Assembly: GCF_036192275.1 (NCBI RefSeq)
Contig: NZ_CP108088.1
Location: forward strand, 8,604,001 to 8,668,000
DNA: 64,000 nt
Source of the DNA: Streptomyces sp. NBC_00250
GTDB lineage: Bacteria; Actinomycetota; Actinomycetes; Streptomycetales; Streptomycetaceae
Reading direction: 5' to 3'
The translations under genes were made by a program, and so were the position numbers. Under the pieces are notes generated by a model. The model saw nothing but the letters and a program-made list of their open reading frames with translations, was not told the DNA's origin and did no database searches. Below, one piece after another: positions 29,242 to 38,527 of this stretch. Position 1 is the stretch's first letter; each line of letters starts with the position of its first letter.

Positions 29242-30834
29242 ATGACCGAGCTGTACTCCTCCACACCCTCCGCCCCCTCGCGGCGCACCACCCTGCGCGC
29301 CGCGGGCGGCGGCACCCTGCTGCTCGGTCTCGGACTCGCCGGCTGCCGCTCGGCGGTCTCCGAGGCCGAGGCGCCCGCCGGAAAGGCCGGTGCGGGGCCC
29401 CGCCGCGGCGGCATCGTCACCGTCGCCGTCAACAGCGACTTCACCCCCAGCCTGCTCTTCGCCCAGAGCGGCCAGTCGCTCCAGCAGCGCCTGATCTACA
29501 ACACCCTCACCCGCTACGACGACCGGCTGAAGCCGCAGCCCGAACTCGCCACCTCCTGGGAGCACGCCGAGGACGGCCGCGGCATCACCCTCAAGCTCCG
29601 TACCGGCGTCACCTTCCACGACGGCCGGCCCTTCACCGCCGACGATGTGATCTTCGCGGTGAAGAACCTTCAGAACCCGCTCCGCGCCGCCCAGTTGAGA
29701 GCCACCGCAGCCGCCGTCACGGGCTTCGAGAAGCGCGGCGACCACGAACTCGTCCTCCGGCTGGCCCATCCGGTGAACAACCTCTTCGACCTCTTCGAGT
29801 TCATGGTCATCACCGATCGGAACAGCGTCGAGGACGCCGTCACCGGCAAGAAGCTCAACGGCACCGGCCCCTTCAAGCTCACCAAGTGGAGCCCCGGCAG
29901 CGGCCTCAGCCTCACCCGCAACGAGAAGTACTGGCAGCCCGACCGCCCCTACCTCGACGGCGTCGAACTCCGCGTCGTACCCCAGGCCGACGCCCTGCTG
30001 TCCTCCCTCCGCACCGGCCAGTCCCAGCTCTCCTTCAGCGTCCCCGGCAAGAACCTCGCCGTCGTCGCGGCCACTCCCGAACTCGCCATCAGCCAGTACA
30101 CCACCGGAGGCGGGGCCTACTACCTCGGCGTCAACACCACCGTGGCCCCGCTGAACGACAAGACCGTCCGGCAGGCCCTCGCCCGGGCCATCGACCGCGA
30201 ACGCATCCTCAAGCAGGTCCTCGGCGGCTACGGACTCGCCTCCGCCACCCCCTGGCCCAAGTCCTCACCCGCCTTCACCGAGGCCGGCCGAACCCACTAC
30301 ACGTACGACCCGGGCAAGGCCCGCGAGCTCCTCAAGTCGGCCGGCCACACCCGGCTCGACCTGCCGCTCCTCCACATCAACCTGCCCGGCGACACCGCCG
30401 TCGCCGAGGCGATCCAGTACGACCTCAAGCAGATCGGAGTCCAGGTCACCCTCCAGCCCACCGACCCGGCCACCGCGCAGAAGAACCTCATCTCCCAGAA
30501 GATGCCGGGCCTCTGGGCCATGAGCCACAGCTTCGCGCAGGTCCAGCCCTCCACCCTCGCCGTCAGCGCGTACCCCTTCAACGAGGCCAAGAACACCTCG
30601 AAGTTCCGCTCCGCCGCCTACACGAAGGTCGTCCGCGAGGCCTGGACCACCCCCGGGACCGGCGCCCGCGCCAACGCCCTCCGGCAGCAGATCACCGACA
30701 CCCTCCTCGACGAGGCGTTCATCATCGACCTCGTCATCCGGGGCGCCGTCCAGGTCTCCGCCAAGAAGCTGCACGGCGTCACCCTCAACAAGTTCTCCTA
30801 CCTCAACCTCGACGACGCCTACCTGGCGGGCTGA
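29242..30834 (+). CDS. ABC importer solute-binding lipoprotein (SBP_bac_5)
   Basis: A 530-residue peptide/nickel-type binding protein. The N-terminus has a twin-Arg stretch (RRTTLRAA) and a lipobox LAGC (Cys36), so it should be a membrane-anchored extracellular lipoprotein, perhaps Tat-exported. The family-5 fold is evident from PQPELATSWEHAEDGRGITLKLRTGVTFHDGRPFTADDVIFAV and later YYLGVNTTVAPLNDKTVRQALARAIDRE. First gene of the transporter operon; its stop is one base before the next start. The ligand is probably a sulfated organic molecule, judged from the genes downstream. Confidence 0.9.
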   Translation: MTELYSSTPSAPSRRTTLRAAGGGTLLLGLGLAGCRSAVSEAEAPAGKAGAGPRRGGIVTVAVNSDFTPSLLFAQSGQSLQQRLIYNTLTRYDDRLKPQPELATSWEHAEDGRGITLKLRTGVTFHDGRPFTADDVIFAVKNLQNPLRAAQLRATAAAVTGFEKRGDHELVLRLAHPVNNLFDLFEFMVITDRNSVEDAVTGKKLNGTGPFKLTKWSPGSGLSLTRNEKYWQPDRPYLDGVELRVVPQADALLSSLRTGQSQLSFSVPGKNLAVVAATPELAISQYTTGGGAYYLGVNTTVAPLNDKTVRQALARAIDRERILKQVLGGYGLASATPWPKSSPAFTEAGRTHYTYDPGKARELLKSAGHTRLDLPLLHINLPGDTAVAEAIQYDLKQIGVQVTLQPTDPATAQKNLISQKMPGLWAMSHSFAQVQPSTLAVSAYPFNEAKNTSKFRSAAYTKVVREAWTTPGTGARANALRQQITDTLLDEAFIIDLVIRGAVQVSAKKLHGVTLNKFSYLNLDDAYLAG

Positions 30835-30835
30835 G

Positions 30836-31780
30836 ATGCGCGGCTACCTGCTGCGGAGACTCCCCTCCGCCCTCCTCGTCCTCCTCGTCGCCTCCTTCGT
30901 CGCCTTCGCCGTCCTCCGGCTCGTCCCCGGCGACCCCGCGGCCGTCCTCGCCGGGCCCGACGCGAGCCCCGGGACCGAGGCGGCCATCCGGGCCCGCCTC
31001 GGACTCGACGCCCCGCTGCACACCCAGTACCTCCGGTGGATCGGCGACCTCCTCACCGGCGACCTCGGACCGTCCTACGCGATCGGCGGACAGACCGCCG
31101 ACCTCATCGGCGAAGGACTCGGCGCGACCGTCGAACTCACCCTCGGTGCGCTGCTGTTCGTCGTCGTTCTCGGCGCCGCCCTCGGCATCCTCGGCGCCAC
31201 CTCCCGCAACCGCTGGGTCGGCGCGACCGTACGGATCCTCACCACCGCCGCCCTCGCCGTGCCGCCCTTCGTCACCGGCGTCCTCCTCGTCCTCCTCTTC
31301 GCCGTCGTCCTCGGCGTCCTGCCCCCGGGCGGACGCGTCCCGCTGCTCGACGCACCCGACCTCGGCGTCCAGTACCTGCTGCTGCCCGCCCTCTGCCTCG
31401 CCCTGCCCAGCGCCGCCGTCCTCGGCCGCTACCTCAAGGACGGCATCGAACGCGCCCTCGCCGAGGACTACGTCCGCACCGCCACCGCCGCCGGCATCGC
31501 CCCCCGGCGCCTCCTCTGGCACCACGCCCTGCCGAACGCCCTCCCGCCCGTCGTCACCCTCCTCGGCATGCAGACCGGCCACCTCCTCGGCGGCGCCGTC
31601 CTCGTCGAGGCGATCTTCGCCTGGCCCGGCCTCGGCCAGCTCGCCGAACAGGCCCTGGTCCGCCGCGACTACCCCGTCGTCCAGGACCTCCTGCTGCTCC
31701 TCGTCACCGTCTTCGTCCTCGTCCAGCTGCTCACCGACCTCGTCCACGCCTGGCTCGACCCCCGGATCAGGTGGGAGTGA
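30836..31780 (+). CDS. ABC importer permease, DppB type
   Basis: A 314-residue permease with six hydrophobic helices. The N-terminal MRGYLLRRLPSALLVLLVASFVAFAVLRLVPGDPA is characteristic of DppB/OppB proteins, and the EAA coupling loop reads EDYVRTATAAGIAPRRLLWHHALPNALPPVVTLLG. It forms the membrane channel together with the DppC-type subunit that follows. The ATG lies one base after the stop of the binding-protein gene, implying translational coupling. Confidence 0.92.
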   Translation: MRGYLLRRLPSALLVLLVASFVAFAVLRLVPGDPAAVLAGPDASPGTEAAIRARLGLDAPLHTQYLRWIGDLLTGDLGPSYAIGGQTADLIGEGLGATVELTLGALLFVVVLGAALGILGATSRNRWVGATVRILTTAALAVPPFVTGVLLVLLFAVVLGVLPPGGRVPLLDAPDLGVQYLLLPALCLALPSAAVLGRYLKDGIERALAEDYVRTATAAGIAPRRLLWHHALPNALPPVVTLLGMQTGHLLGGAVLVEAIFAWPGLGQLAEQALVRRDYPVVQDLLLLLVTVFVLVQLLTDLVHAWLDPRIRWE

Positions 31781-31783
31781 CCC

Positions 31784-32641
31784 ATGACCACCCAGACAGC
31801 GGCCCACCCGCCGCTCGCCCGCAGGGCCCGCCACCCCTACCGGGCCGCCCTCGCCACCGCCCGCGGCCGCGCCGGACTCGCCCTCGTCGGCCTGGTCGTC
31901 CTCGCCGGACTCCTCGCGCCGCTCCTCGCCGGACACGGCCCCACCGACCAGAGCGGCCTGGCGCTCGCCCCGCCCGGCACCGCCGGCCACGTGCTCGGCA
32001 CCGACGACCTGGGCCGCGACCTCCTCGCCCGGCTGCTCCACGGCATTCGCGCGGACCTCGGCATCATCGTCGTCGCCGTGCCGCTCGGCGCCGCCCTCGG
32101 CTGCCTCCTCGCCCTGGCCGCCGCCGTCCACCCGATCGCCGACACCGTCGTCCAGCGCACGTTCGACCTGATCCTCGCCTTCCCCGGACTCATCCTCGCG
32201 CTCGCCGTCACCGCGGTCCTCGGCCCCGGCCGGCTCCCCGTGATCCTCGTCATCGCCCTGGCCGAGATCCCCGTCTTCGGACGGCTCCTGCGCACCGGGA
32301 TCCTCGTGCAGCGCGGCCGGGAGTACGTGACGGCCGCCCGCGTCGGCGGCACCTCGGGCGGCCGGATCCTCACCCGGCACATCCTGCCCAACGCCGCCGA
32401 CCCGCTCGTCGTCCAGATCGCCGTCTCGCTCACCGTCGCCGTCTTCATCGAAGGCGCGATGAGCTTCCTGGGCGTGGGTGTCCGGCCCCCCGAACCCACC
32501 CTCGGAGCCGTCCTCAGCCAGTCCATGCCCTATCTCGCCCAGGCCCCGCATTTCGCCGCCGGACCGCTCGTGACCGTGACCGCGCTCGTCCTCGGTCTCT
32601 CCCTGACCGCCGAGGCACTGAACCGGGAGATACGCCGATGA
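31784..32641 (+). CDS. ABC importer permease, DppC type
   Basis: A 285-residue permease with a cytoplasmic N-terminal tail, a first helix (ALVGLVVLAGLLAPLLAG) and the extracellular loop HVLGTDDLGRDLLARLLHGIRADLGI typical of DppC/OppC proteins. The EAA loop reads REYVTAARVGGTSGGRILTRHILPNAADPLVVQI. It starts three bases after the DppB-type stop and overlaps the ATPase gene by ATGA. Confidence 0.92.
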   Translation: MTTQTAAHPPLARRARHPYRAALATARGRAGLALVGLVVLAGLLAPLLAGHGPTDQSGLALAPPGTAGHVLGTDDLGRDLLARLLHGIRADLGIIVVAVPLGAALGCLLALAAAVHPIADTVVQRTFDLILAFPGLILALAVTAVLGPGRLPVILVIALAEIPVFGRLLRTGILVQRGREYVTAARVGGTSGGRILTRHILPNAADPLVVQIAVSLTVAVFIEGAMSFLGVGVRPPEPTLGAVLSQSMPYLAQAPHFAAGPLVTVTALVLGLSLTAEALNREIRR

Positions 32642-34620
32642 CCACCCCACCGCTCCTCGAAGTCCAAGGCCTCGACGTGGAGTTCACCGCTCCGGACGGC
32701 GGGAGGCTGCGTGCCGTCCGGGACGTGTCGTTCACGCTCCGCCGGGGCGAGACCCTCGCCGTCGTCGGCGAGTCCGGATCCGGCAAGTCCACCACCGCCC
32801 TCGCCCTGCTCGGGATGCTGCCCGGCACCGGCCGGATCAGCGGCGGCTCGGTCCGGCTCGACGGAGAGGACCTCGTCACGGCCGGGGAGGACCGGCTGCG
32901 GGCCGTACGGGGCGTCCGCATCAGCATGATCTTCCAGGACCCCATGACGGCCCTGAACCCCGTCCTCACCGTCGGCCGTCATCTGGACGAGGTGCTCCGC
33001 GCCCACGCGGGACGCGCCGACGCGGGACGCGCCGACGCGGGACGTGCCCACGCGGGACGCGCCGACGAGGGCCGCGATCATCCGGGACACGCTCATGCCG
33101 GACGCGCCGATACGGGAGGCGACAAGGCGAAACCCCGCGCGGGACGCGACAAGGCCGCCCGGCGCGCCCGCGCCGTCGAGCTCCTCCGCCTCGTCGGCAT
33201 CCCCGACCCCGAGCGGCGCCTCGACGACCACCCGCACCAGTTCTCCGGCGGCCAGCGCCAGCGCGTCCTCATCGCCATGGCCCTCGCGGGTGAGCCCGAC
33301 GTCCTCCTCGCCGACGAGCCGACGACCGCCCTCGACGCCACCGTCCAGGACCAGATCCTCACCCTCCTCGGCGAGCTCACCCGTACCACCGGCACCGCAC
33401 TCGTCCTCATCACCCACGACATGGGCGTCGTCGCCCGCGCCTGCGAGCGCGTCCTCGTCATGTACGGAGGCACGGTCGTCGAGGACGGCCCGACCGCCGA
33501 GGTCCTCACCCGCCCGCGCCACCCCTACACCGCCGGGCTCCTTGCCGCGGTGCCCCGGCTCTCCGCCCCCTCCGGCACCCGTCTGACCGGCATCCCCGGC
33601 ACTCCGCCCGACTTGAGCCTCCCGCTCGCCGGCTGCGCCTTCGCCGCCCGGTGCGCCCTGGCCGAGGACCGCTGCCTCACCACCGCCCCGCCGCTCGTCG
33701 CCGTCGGCGGAACCGTCCGCGCCGCCTGCCTGCCCGCCGCCGAACGCACCGAACCGCTGCCGCCGCCCCCGCCGCCCGCCCGGATCGACCGCCCCGCACC
33801 CGGAGCCGTCGTCCTGGTCGCCGAGGGCGTGCACAAGACGTACAAGAGCCGCCGCAGCGACGTTCCCGCACTGGACGGCGTCTCGATCACCCTCGCGGCG
33901 GGGGAGACCCTCGGGATCGTCGGCGAGTCCGGCTCCGGCAAGTCGACCCTCGCCCGGGTCCTCGCCCACGCCCACCCCGCCGACGCGGGCCGGATCCTCC
34001 TGGACGGCCGGGACGTCACCCGCCCCGGCCGCGCCGAGCTGCACTCGGTACGCCGCCGGGTGCAGATGGTCTTCCAGGATCCGTACGCCTCCCTCAACCC
34101 CCGTATGACCGTGGGAGAGATCGTCGCCGAGCCGCTACGGGCCTTCGGGATCGGCACCCCACGGGAGCGCCCCGCCCGTGTCGCGGAACTCCTCCGTCTC
34201 GTCGGCCTCGACCCGGCCGCCGCCGACCGGCACCCCCGCTCGTTCTCCGGCGGCCAGCGCCAGCGCGTCGGCATCGCCCGCGCCCTCGCCCCCGAACCGG
34301 ACGTCCTCATCTGCGACGAACCCGTCTCGGCGCTGGACGTCTCCGTCCAGGCCCAGATCGTCGGCCTGCTCACCGATCTCCAGCGCGACCTGGGCCTCGC
34401 CCTCGTCTTCATCGCCCACGACCTGGCCGTCGTGCGCCAGGTCAGCCACCGCATCGCCGTGATGCACGAGGGGCGAATCGTGGAGACCGGTGGCGCCGAC
34501 GAGCTGTGCGAGCGCCCCCGCGACCCCTACACGCGCGCGCTGCTCGCTGCCGCGCCCGACCCCGTACCGGTGACGGCCCGGCCGCTCGTACCGCACCCGG
34601 CCGAGGCGGTGTCCGTATGA
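32638..34620 (+). CDS. Fused double ABC ATPase (DppD-DppF type)
   Basis: A 660-residue protein with two complete nucleotide-binding domains. Domain 1 (about 5-330) has Walker A GESGSGKSTTA (43-53), signature FSGGQRQRVLIAM (about 201) and Walker B VLLADEPTTALD. Domain 2 (about 395-655) has Walker A GESGSGKSTLA (about 428), signature FSGGQRQRVGIAR (about 535) and VLICDEPVSALD. Each ends with the oppDF extension (RHPYTAGLLAAVP; RDPYTRALLAAAP). The fusion replaces the usual DppD and DppF pair. A charged repeat is inserted in domain 1 between the Q-loop and signature. Starts with an ATGA overlap. Confidence 0.92.
   Translation: MTTPPLLEVQGLDVEFTAPDGGRLRAVRDVSFTLRRGETLAVVGESGSGKSTTALALLGMLPGTGRISGGSVRLDGEDLVTAGEDRLRAVRGVRISMIFQDPMTALNPVLTVGRHLDEVLRAHAGRADAGRADAGRAHAGRADEGRDHPGHAHAGRADTGGDKAKPRAGRDKAARRARAVELLRLVGIPDPERRLDDHPHQFSGGQRQRVLIAMALAGEPDVLLADEPTTALDATVQDQILTLLGELTRTTGTALVLITHDMGVVARACERVLVMYGGTVVEDGPTAEVLTRPRHPYTAGLLAAVPRLSAPSGTRLTGIPGTPPDLSLPLAGCAFAARCALAEDRCLTTAPPLVAVGGTVRAACLPAAERTEPLPPPPPPARIDRPAPGAVVLVAEGVHKTYKSRRSDVPALDGVSITLAAGETLGIVGESGSGKSTLARVLAHAHPADAGRILLDGRDVTRPGRAELHSVRRRVQMVFQDPYASLNPRMTVGEIVAEPLRAFGIGTPRERPARVAELLRLVGLDPAAADRHPRSFSGGQRQRVGIARALAPEPDVLICDEPVSALDVSVQAQIVGLLTDLQRDLGLALVFIAHDLAVVRQVSHRIAVMHEGRIVETGGADELCERPRDPYTRALLAAAPDPVPVTARPLVPHPAEAVSV
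33007..33126 (+). repeat. 15-bp minisatellite inside the first ATPase domain
   Basis: Eight consecutive 15-bp units, the first four almost identical, encode variants of Ala-Gly-Arg-Ala-Asp. The array sits between the Q-loop (FQDPMTALNPVLTVG) and the signature motif, in the helical subdomain, where family members usually have a short loop. Copies five to eight are diverged. Confidence 0.92.
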
Positions 34621-35573
34621 GCGGCTGCTGCACCCCGGGCCGTGGCTGCACGGCCGGCACCGGCCGTCCGGAGAGCTTCGCGCTCCTCCCGTCGCCCACC
34701 GTACGGACCGCACCGCGGCTCCACCCCATGGTGGAGCTGCCGGGCGGGACCTTCCGCATGGGCGACGCCTTCGGCGAGGGCTACCCGGCCGACCACGAAG
34801 GACCCGTACGGGAGGTGACCGTCGCCCCCTTCGCGATCGACGCCACTGCCGTCACCAACGCCCGGTACGCCGAGTTCGTCGAGGCCACCGGACACCGCAC
34901 CGACGCCGAACGCTTCGGCTCCTCCTTCGTCTTCCACCTGCTGCTCCACCCCTCCGCCGAACGCCACGTCCTCGGCGCCGTCCCGCAGGCCCCCTGGTGG
35001 CTCGGCGTCAGCGGCGCCGCCTGGCACGCCCCGGAGGGCCCCGGCTCCGGCCTCGAAGCCCGCGCCGACCACCCCGTCGTCCACATCAGTCACGACGACG
35101 CCCTCGCGTACTGCGCCTGGGCCGGCGTCCGGCTGCCCACCGAGGCCGAATGGGAGTACGCCGCCCGCGGCGGCCTCGACGGCGCCCGCTACCCCTGGGG
35201 TGACGACTTCACCCCAGGCGGCCGGGAGATGTGCAACACCTGGCTCGGCACCTTCCCGCACCGCTCCGAGCGGCCCGGCGGACACATCGGCACCGTGCCC
35301 GTCACCGCGTACGCCCCCAACGGGTACGGCCTCCACAACACTTCGGGGAACGTCTGGGAGTGGTGCGCCGACGCCTTCGGCCCGGGGGAGGGTCCGCAGC
35401 CCGGCCAGGTCCCCGAGCGCGTCATCCGCGGCGGCTCCTACCTCTGCCACGCCTCCTACTGCAACCGCTACCGGGTCGCCGCCCGATCCCACAACACCCC
35501 CGACTCCTCGACCGGCCACGGCGGCTTCCGCGTCGCCCGCTCGCTGCCCCCGGAAGGACCCGCCCCCGCATGA
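34617..35573 (+). CDS. Formylglycine-generating enzyme (sulfatase-modifying factor)
   Basis: A 318-residue FGE/SUMF1-family oxidase that converts the active-site cysteine of type I sulfatases to formylglycine. The copper-binding catalytic pair is Cys277 and Cys282 in GGSYLCHASYCNRYRVAARS, as in the characterised S. coelicolor enzyme. Other family blocks are MVELPGGTFRMGD, VRLPTEAEWEYAARGG, YPWGDDFTP and TSGNVWEWCADAF. There is no signal peptide, so modification is cytoplasmic. A Cys-rich N-terminus (SGCCTPGRGC) is unusual. ATGA overlaps join it to the ATPase before and the sulfatase after. Confidence 0.95.
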   Translation: MSGCCTPGRGCTAGTGRPESFALLPSPTVRTAPRLHPMVELPGGTFRMGDAFGEGYPADHEGPVREVTVAPFAIDATAVTNARYAEFVEATGHRTDAERFGSSFVFHLLLHPSAERHVLGAVPQAPWWLGVSGAAWHAPEGPGSGLEARADHPVVHISHDDALAYCAWAGVRLPTEAEWEYAARGGLDGARYPWGDDFTPGGREMCNTWLGTFPHRSERPGGHIGTVPVTAYAPNGYGLHNTSGNVWEWCADAFGPGEGPQPGQVPERVIRGGSYLCHASYCNRYRVAARSHNTPDSSTGHGGFRVARSLPPEGPAPA

Positions 35574-37945
35574 CCACCGGCACCCCACGCGAAGCCACCC
35601 GGACCGACGGCCCCCGGCACGACGGACCGTCGGCCCCCGCCACCCGGCGCGACCCCTACGAGGGTTTCGCAGGGCACGTCGGCCGTACCTTCGCCGAGTC
35701 CGAGCCCGCCTGGCCCACCCGCACCACCCCGCCCGCCAAGGCCCCCAACATCGTCGTCGTCCTCGTCGACGACATGGGTTTCAGCGACATCGGACCGTTC
35801 GGGTCCGAGATCCCCACGCCCGTCCTCGACCGACTCGCCGACGAGGGCGTCCGGCTCACCAACTACCACACCATGCCGCTCTGCTCACCGGCCCGCGCCG
35901 CCCTGCTCACCGGCCTCAACCCGCACCGCGTCGGTTACGCCATGGTCGCCAACTCCGACCCCGGCTTCCCCGGTTACGGCATGGAGATCGCCGACGACAT
36001 CCCCACACTCGCCGAACTGCTCCACGACGCCGGTTACGCCACCTACGCGGTCGGCAAGTGGCACCTCGTCCGCGACTCCGCCTCCAACGCGGCGAACGAC
36101 CGTGTCAACTGGCCCCTCCAGAAGGGCTTCGACCGGTACTACGGCGTCCTGGAGGGCCTCACCAGCCTCTTCCACCCGCACCAGCTCGTCCGGGACAACA
36201 GTCCTCTCGACATCGACGAGTTCGCCGACGACTACTACTACACCGACGACATCACCGACGAGGCGATCTCCATGGTGAAGTCGCTGCGCGCCCACGAGCC
36301 GGACAAGCCCTTCTTCCTCTACCTCGCCCACAACGCCGTCCACGGCCCCCTCCAGGCCAAGGCCGAGGACATCGCCCGCCACCGCGGCCGCTACGACGAG
36401 GGCTGGGACGTCCTGCGCGAGCGGCGCTTCGCCGACCAGCTCGCCGCCGGCCTCTTCCCGCCCGGCACCGAACTCCCCGCCCGCAACAGCGAGGCCGGAC
36501 TCGACGTACCCGCCTGGGAGTCCCTGACGGACGATCAACAACGGCTCTACGCCCGCTACATGGAGGTGTACGCGGCCCTCGTCGACAACATCGACCAGAA
36601 CCTCGGCCGGCTCACCGACACGCTCGCCGCCCTCGGCGAACTCGACAACACCGTCATCGTCTTCACCTCCGACAACGGCGGCACCGGCGAGGGCGGTGCC
36701 GAGGGAACCCGCTCCTACTTCAGCCGCTTCGTCCACCACCCGCGCCTCCCCGGCGACTGGGAGCCCGACGTCGACCGCGACCCCGAGCTCATCGGCGGCC
36801 CCCGCAGCCTCGTCCACTACCCCCGCGGCTGGGGCATGGCCTCCAACACCCCCTTCCGCCTGTACAAGGGCCACACCTACGCGGGCGGCGTCCGCGTGCC
36901 GTTCGTCCTCTCCTGGCCCGAAGGCGTCAGGAACGGCCGGCTCTCGCGTGGCCTCCGCCCCCAGTACCAGTACGTCACCGACATCGCCCCCACCCTCCTC
37001 GAACTCGCCGGTCTCGCCCGGCCCGCGAGCCGCCGGGGCGTACCGCTCCAGGAACCGGACGGCACCAGCTTCACCGCCGTCCTCACCGACCCCGCCCACG
37101 ACTCCACCCACCCCGAGCAGTACTGCGAGATGACCGGCAACCGGAGCCACTACCGCGACGGCCACAAGCTCGTCACACTCCACCGGCCCGGCACCCCCTA
37201 TGACGACTCCGAATGGGCCCTGTACGACATCCGTACCGATCCCACCGAGATCCACGACCTCGCCGCCGCCCACCCCGAGCTCGTCAAGGAACTCTCCGCG
37301 GCCTGGGAGGACGCCGCCTGGCGCAACGGCGTCTTCCCGCTCCCCGACCACAGCGGGGCCCTCGCCCGCCGTAACCCCGCGGAGGAACGCCTCACCCGCC
37401 CCCTCACCCTGCTGCCCGGCACCCCGGAGCTGGAGCGCTACCGCTCCTCCCGGCTCGTCTCGCTGCGCTCCTTCGAGATCGCCGTGGCCGTCGACGAGAC
37501 CGGGGACGGCGTCCTCGTCTCCCACGGCGACCAGGGCGGCGGCTACAGCCTGTACGTCGAGAACGGCCGGCTCGCCCTCGCGTACAACGAGTACGGAACC
37601 CTCCACGAGACCGACGCGGGCCCCCTCGGCCCCGGCCCGCACGAGATCCTCCTCGCCGCCACGGCCGAGGAGGGACTGCGCTGGCGGTTCACGATCACCG
37701 TGGACGGCGAGCACCGCGCCGCCCCCGACAGCGTGCACCAGCTCATCGGCATGGCCCCCTTCCAGGGCATCAGCATCGGCGTCGACCGAAAGTCCCCCGT
37801 CTCCTGGCCGCTCTTCGAACGCCGCCGCTCCTTCCGCTTCACCGGCCGCCTGGAGTCCGTCACCTACCGCCCCGGAGCCCCCGGCCCCGACGCGCCCGAG
37901 GCCGTCGCCGCCGCGCTCAAGGAGGCCGCCGCCGCCTTCGAGTAG
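35570..37945 (+). CDS. Type I arylsulfatase, cytoplasmic
   Basis: A 791-residue sulfatase. The FGly motif is Cys105 in CSPARAALLTG; metal-binding blocks are NIVVVLVDDMGFSDIG, YAVGKWHL and IVFTSDNGGTGEGG. The catalytic domain spans about 55-600; the remaining 190 residues form a beta-rich C-terminal module (RSFEIAVAVDETGDGVLVSHGDQGGGYSLYVENG). No signal peptide is visible, so it should act inside the cell on imported sulfate esters, releasing sulfate. It overlaps the formylglycine-enzyme gene by ATGA and ends the operon, followed by a terminator. Confidence 0.93.
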   Translation: MTTGTPREATRTDGPRHDGPSAPATRRDPYEGFAGHVGRTFAESEPAWPTRTTPPAKAPNIVVVLVDDMGFSDIGPFGSEIPTPVLDRLADEGVRLTNYHTMPLCSPARAALLTGLNPHRVGYAMVANSDPGFPGYGMEIADDIPTLAELLHDAGYATYAVGKWHLVRDSASNAANDRVNWPLQKGFDRYYGVLEGLTSLFHPHQLVRDNSPLDIDEFADDYYYTDDITDEAISMVKSLRAHEPDKPFFLYLAHNAVHGPLQAKAEDIARHRGRYDEGWDVLRERRFADQLAAGLFPPGTELPARNSEAGLDVPAWESLTDDQQRLYARYMEVYAALVDNIDQNLGRLTDTLAALGELDNTVIVFTSDNGGTGEGGAEGTRSYFSRFVHHPRLPGDWEPDVDRDPELIGGPRSLVHYPRGWGMASNTPFRLYKGHTYAGGVRVPFVLSWPEGVRNGRLSRGLRPQYQYVTDIAPTLLELAGLARPASRRGVPLQEPDGTSFTAVLTDPAHDSTHPEQYCEMTGNRSHYRDGHKLVTLHRPGTPYDDSEWALYDIRTDPTEIHDLAAAHPELVKELSAAWEDAAWRNGVFPLPDHSGALARRNPAEERLTRPLTLLPGTPELERYRSSRLVSLRSFEIAVAVDETGDGVLVSHGDQGGGYSLYVENGRLALAYNEYGTLHETDAGPLGPGPHEILLAATAEEGLRWRFTITVDGEHRAAPDSVHQLIGMAPFQGISIGVDRKSPVSWPLFERRRSFRFTGRLESVTYRPGAPGPDAPEAVAAALKEAAAAFE

Positions 37946-37958
37946 CGCCTTCCGCGAG

Positions 37959-37985
37959 GGTGGCCCGGGAAATCCCCGGGCCACC
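37959..37985 (+). terminator. Terminator of the sulfate-ester operon
   Basis: A perfect 11-bp stem (37959-37969 with 37975-37985) and AAATC loop begin 14 bases after the sulfatase stop. It separates the operon from the DinB-like gene that starts at 38013. Confidence 0.85.
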
Positions 37986-38012
37986 GGCCGTGGACGGCGG
38001 CACAATGCACCC

Positions 38013-38522
38013 ATGACGATCCAAGATCACCGCACGTCCGTGCCGTACACCGGGGACGAGCGCGCCGTCCTCACGGCCATGCTCGACTTCCAGCGCGACA
38101 CCCTCGCCCTGAAGTGCGCGGGGCTCGCGCCGGAGCAGCTGAAGGACCGGGCGATCGCCCCCTCGGGCCTCTCGCTGCTCGGTCTCGTGCGCCATGCGGC
38201 CGAGGTCGAGCGCGGCTGGTTCCGCAACGTTCTCAACGGCGAGTCGAGTCGCAGTCCCTGGACGCCCCCGGGCTCCACCGACTGGGCCGACTTCGACGTG
38301 GACGAGGCCGACGTCGACGAGGCGTTCACCATCTGGCGCGAGGAGTGCGCCCGCGCCCGCGCGATCGTCGCCGCGGCCGACTCCCTCGACGTCACCGGAA
38401 GCCGCGAGGACGAGACGTACTCCGTTCGCTACGTCCTCGCCCACATGATCGAGGAGTACGCACGCCACAACGGCCACGCCGACCTGCTGCGCGAACGCCT
38501 CGACGGCACGACGGGGGAGTGA
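38013..38522 (+). CDS. DinB-family (DUF664) metalloprotein
   Basis: A 169-residue four-helix-bundle protein of the DinB/YfiT-like superfamily. The three metal-binding histidines expected in this fold are seen in LVRHAAEVERGWF, ARHNGHADLLRERL and LAHMIEEYARH. Related proteins include mycothiol- and bacillithiol-dependent transferases; in actinobacteria DUF664 members may use mycothiol. ATG 38013 opens the frame. It is five bases from the NTF2-like gene and probably co-transcribed with it. Confidence 0.85.
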   Translation: MTIQDHRTSVPYTGDERAVLTAMLDFQRDTLALKCAGLAPEQLKDRAIAPSGLSLLGLVRHAAEVERGWFRNVLNGESSRSPWTPPGSTDWADFDVDEADVDEAFTIWREECARARAIVAAADSLDVTGSREDETYSVRYVLAHMIEEYARHNGHADLLRERLDGTTGE

Positions 38523-38527
38523 CACCG

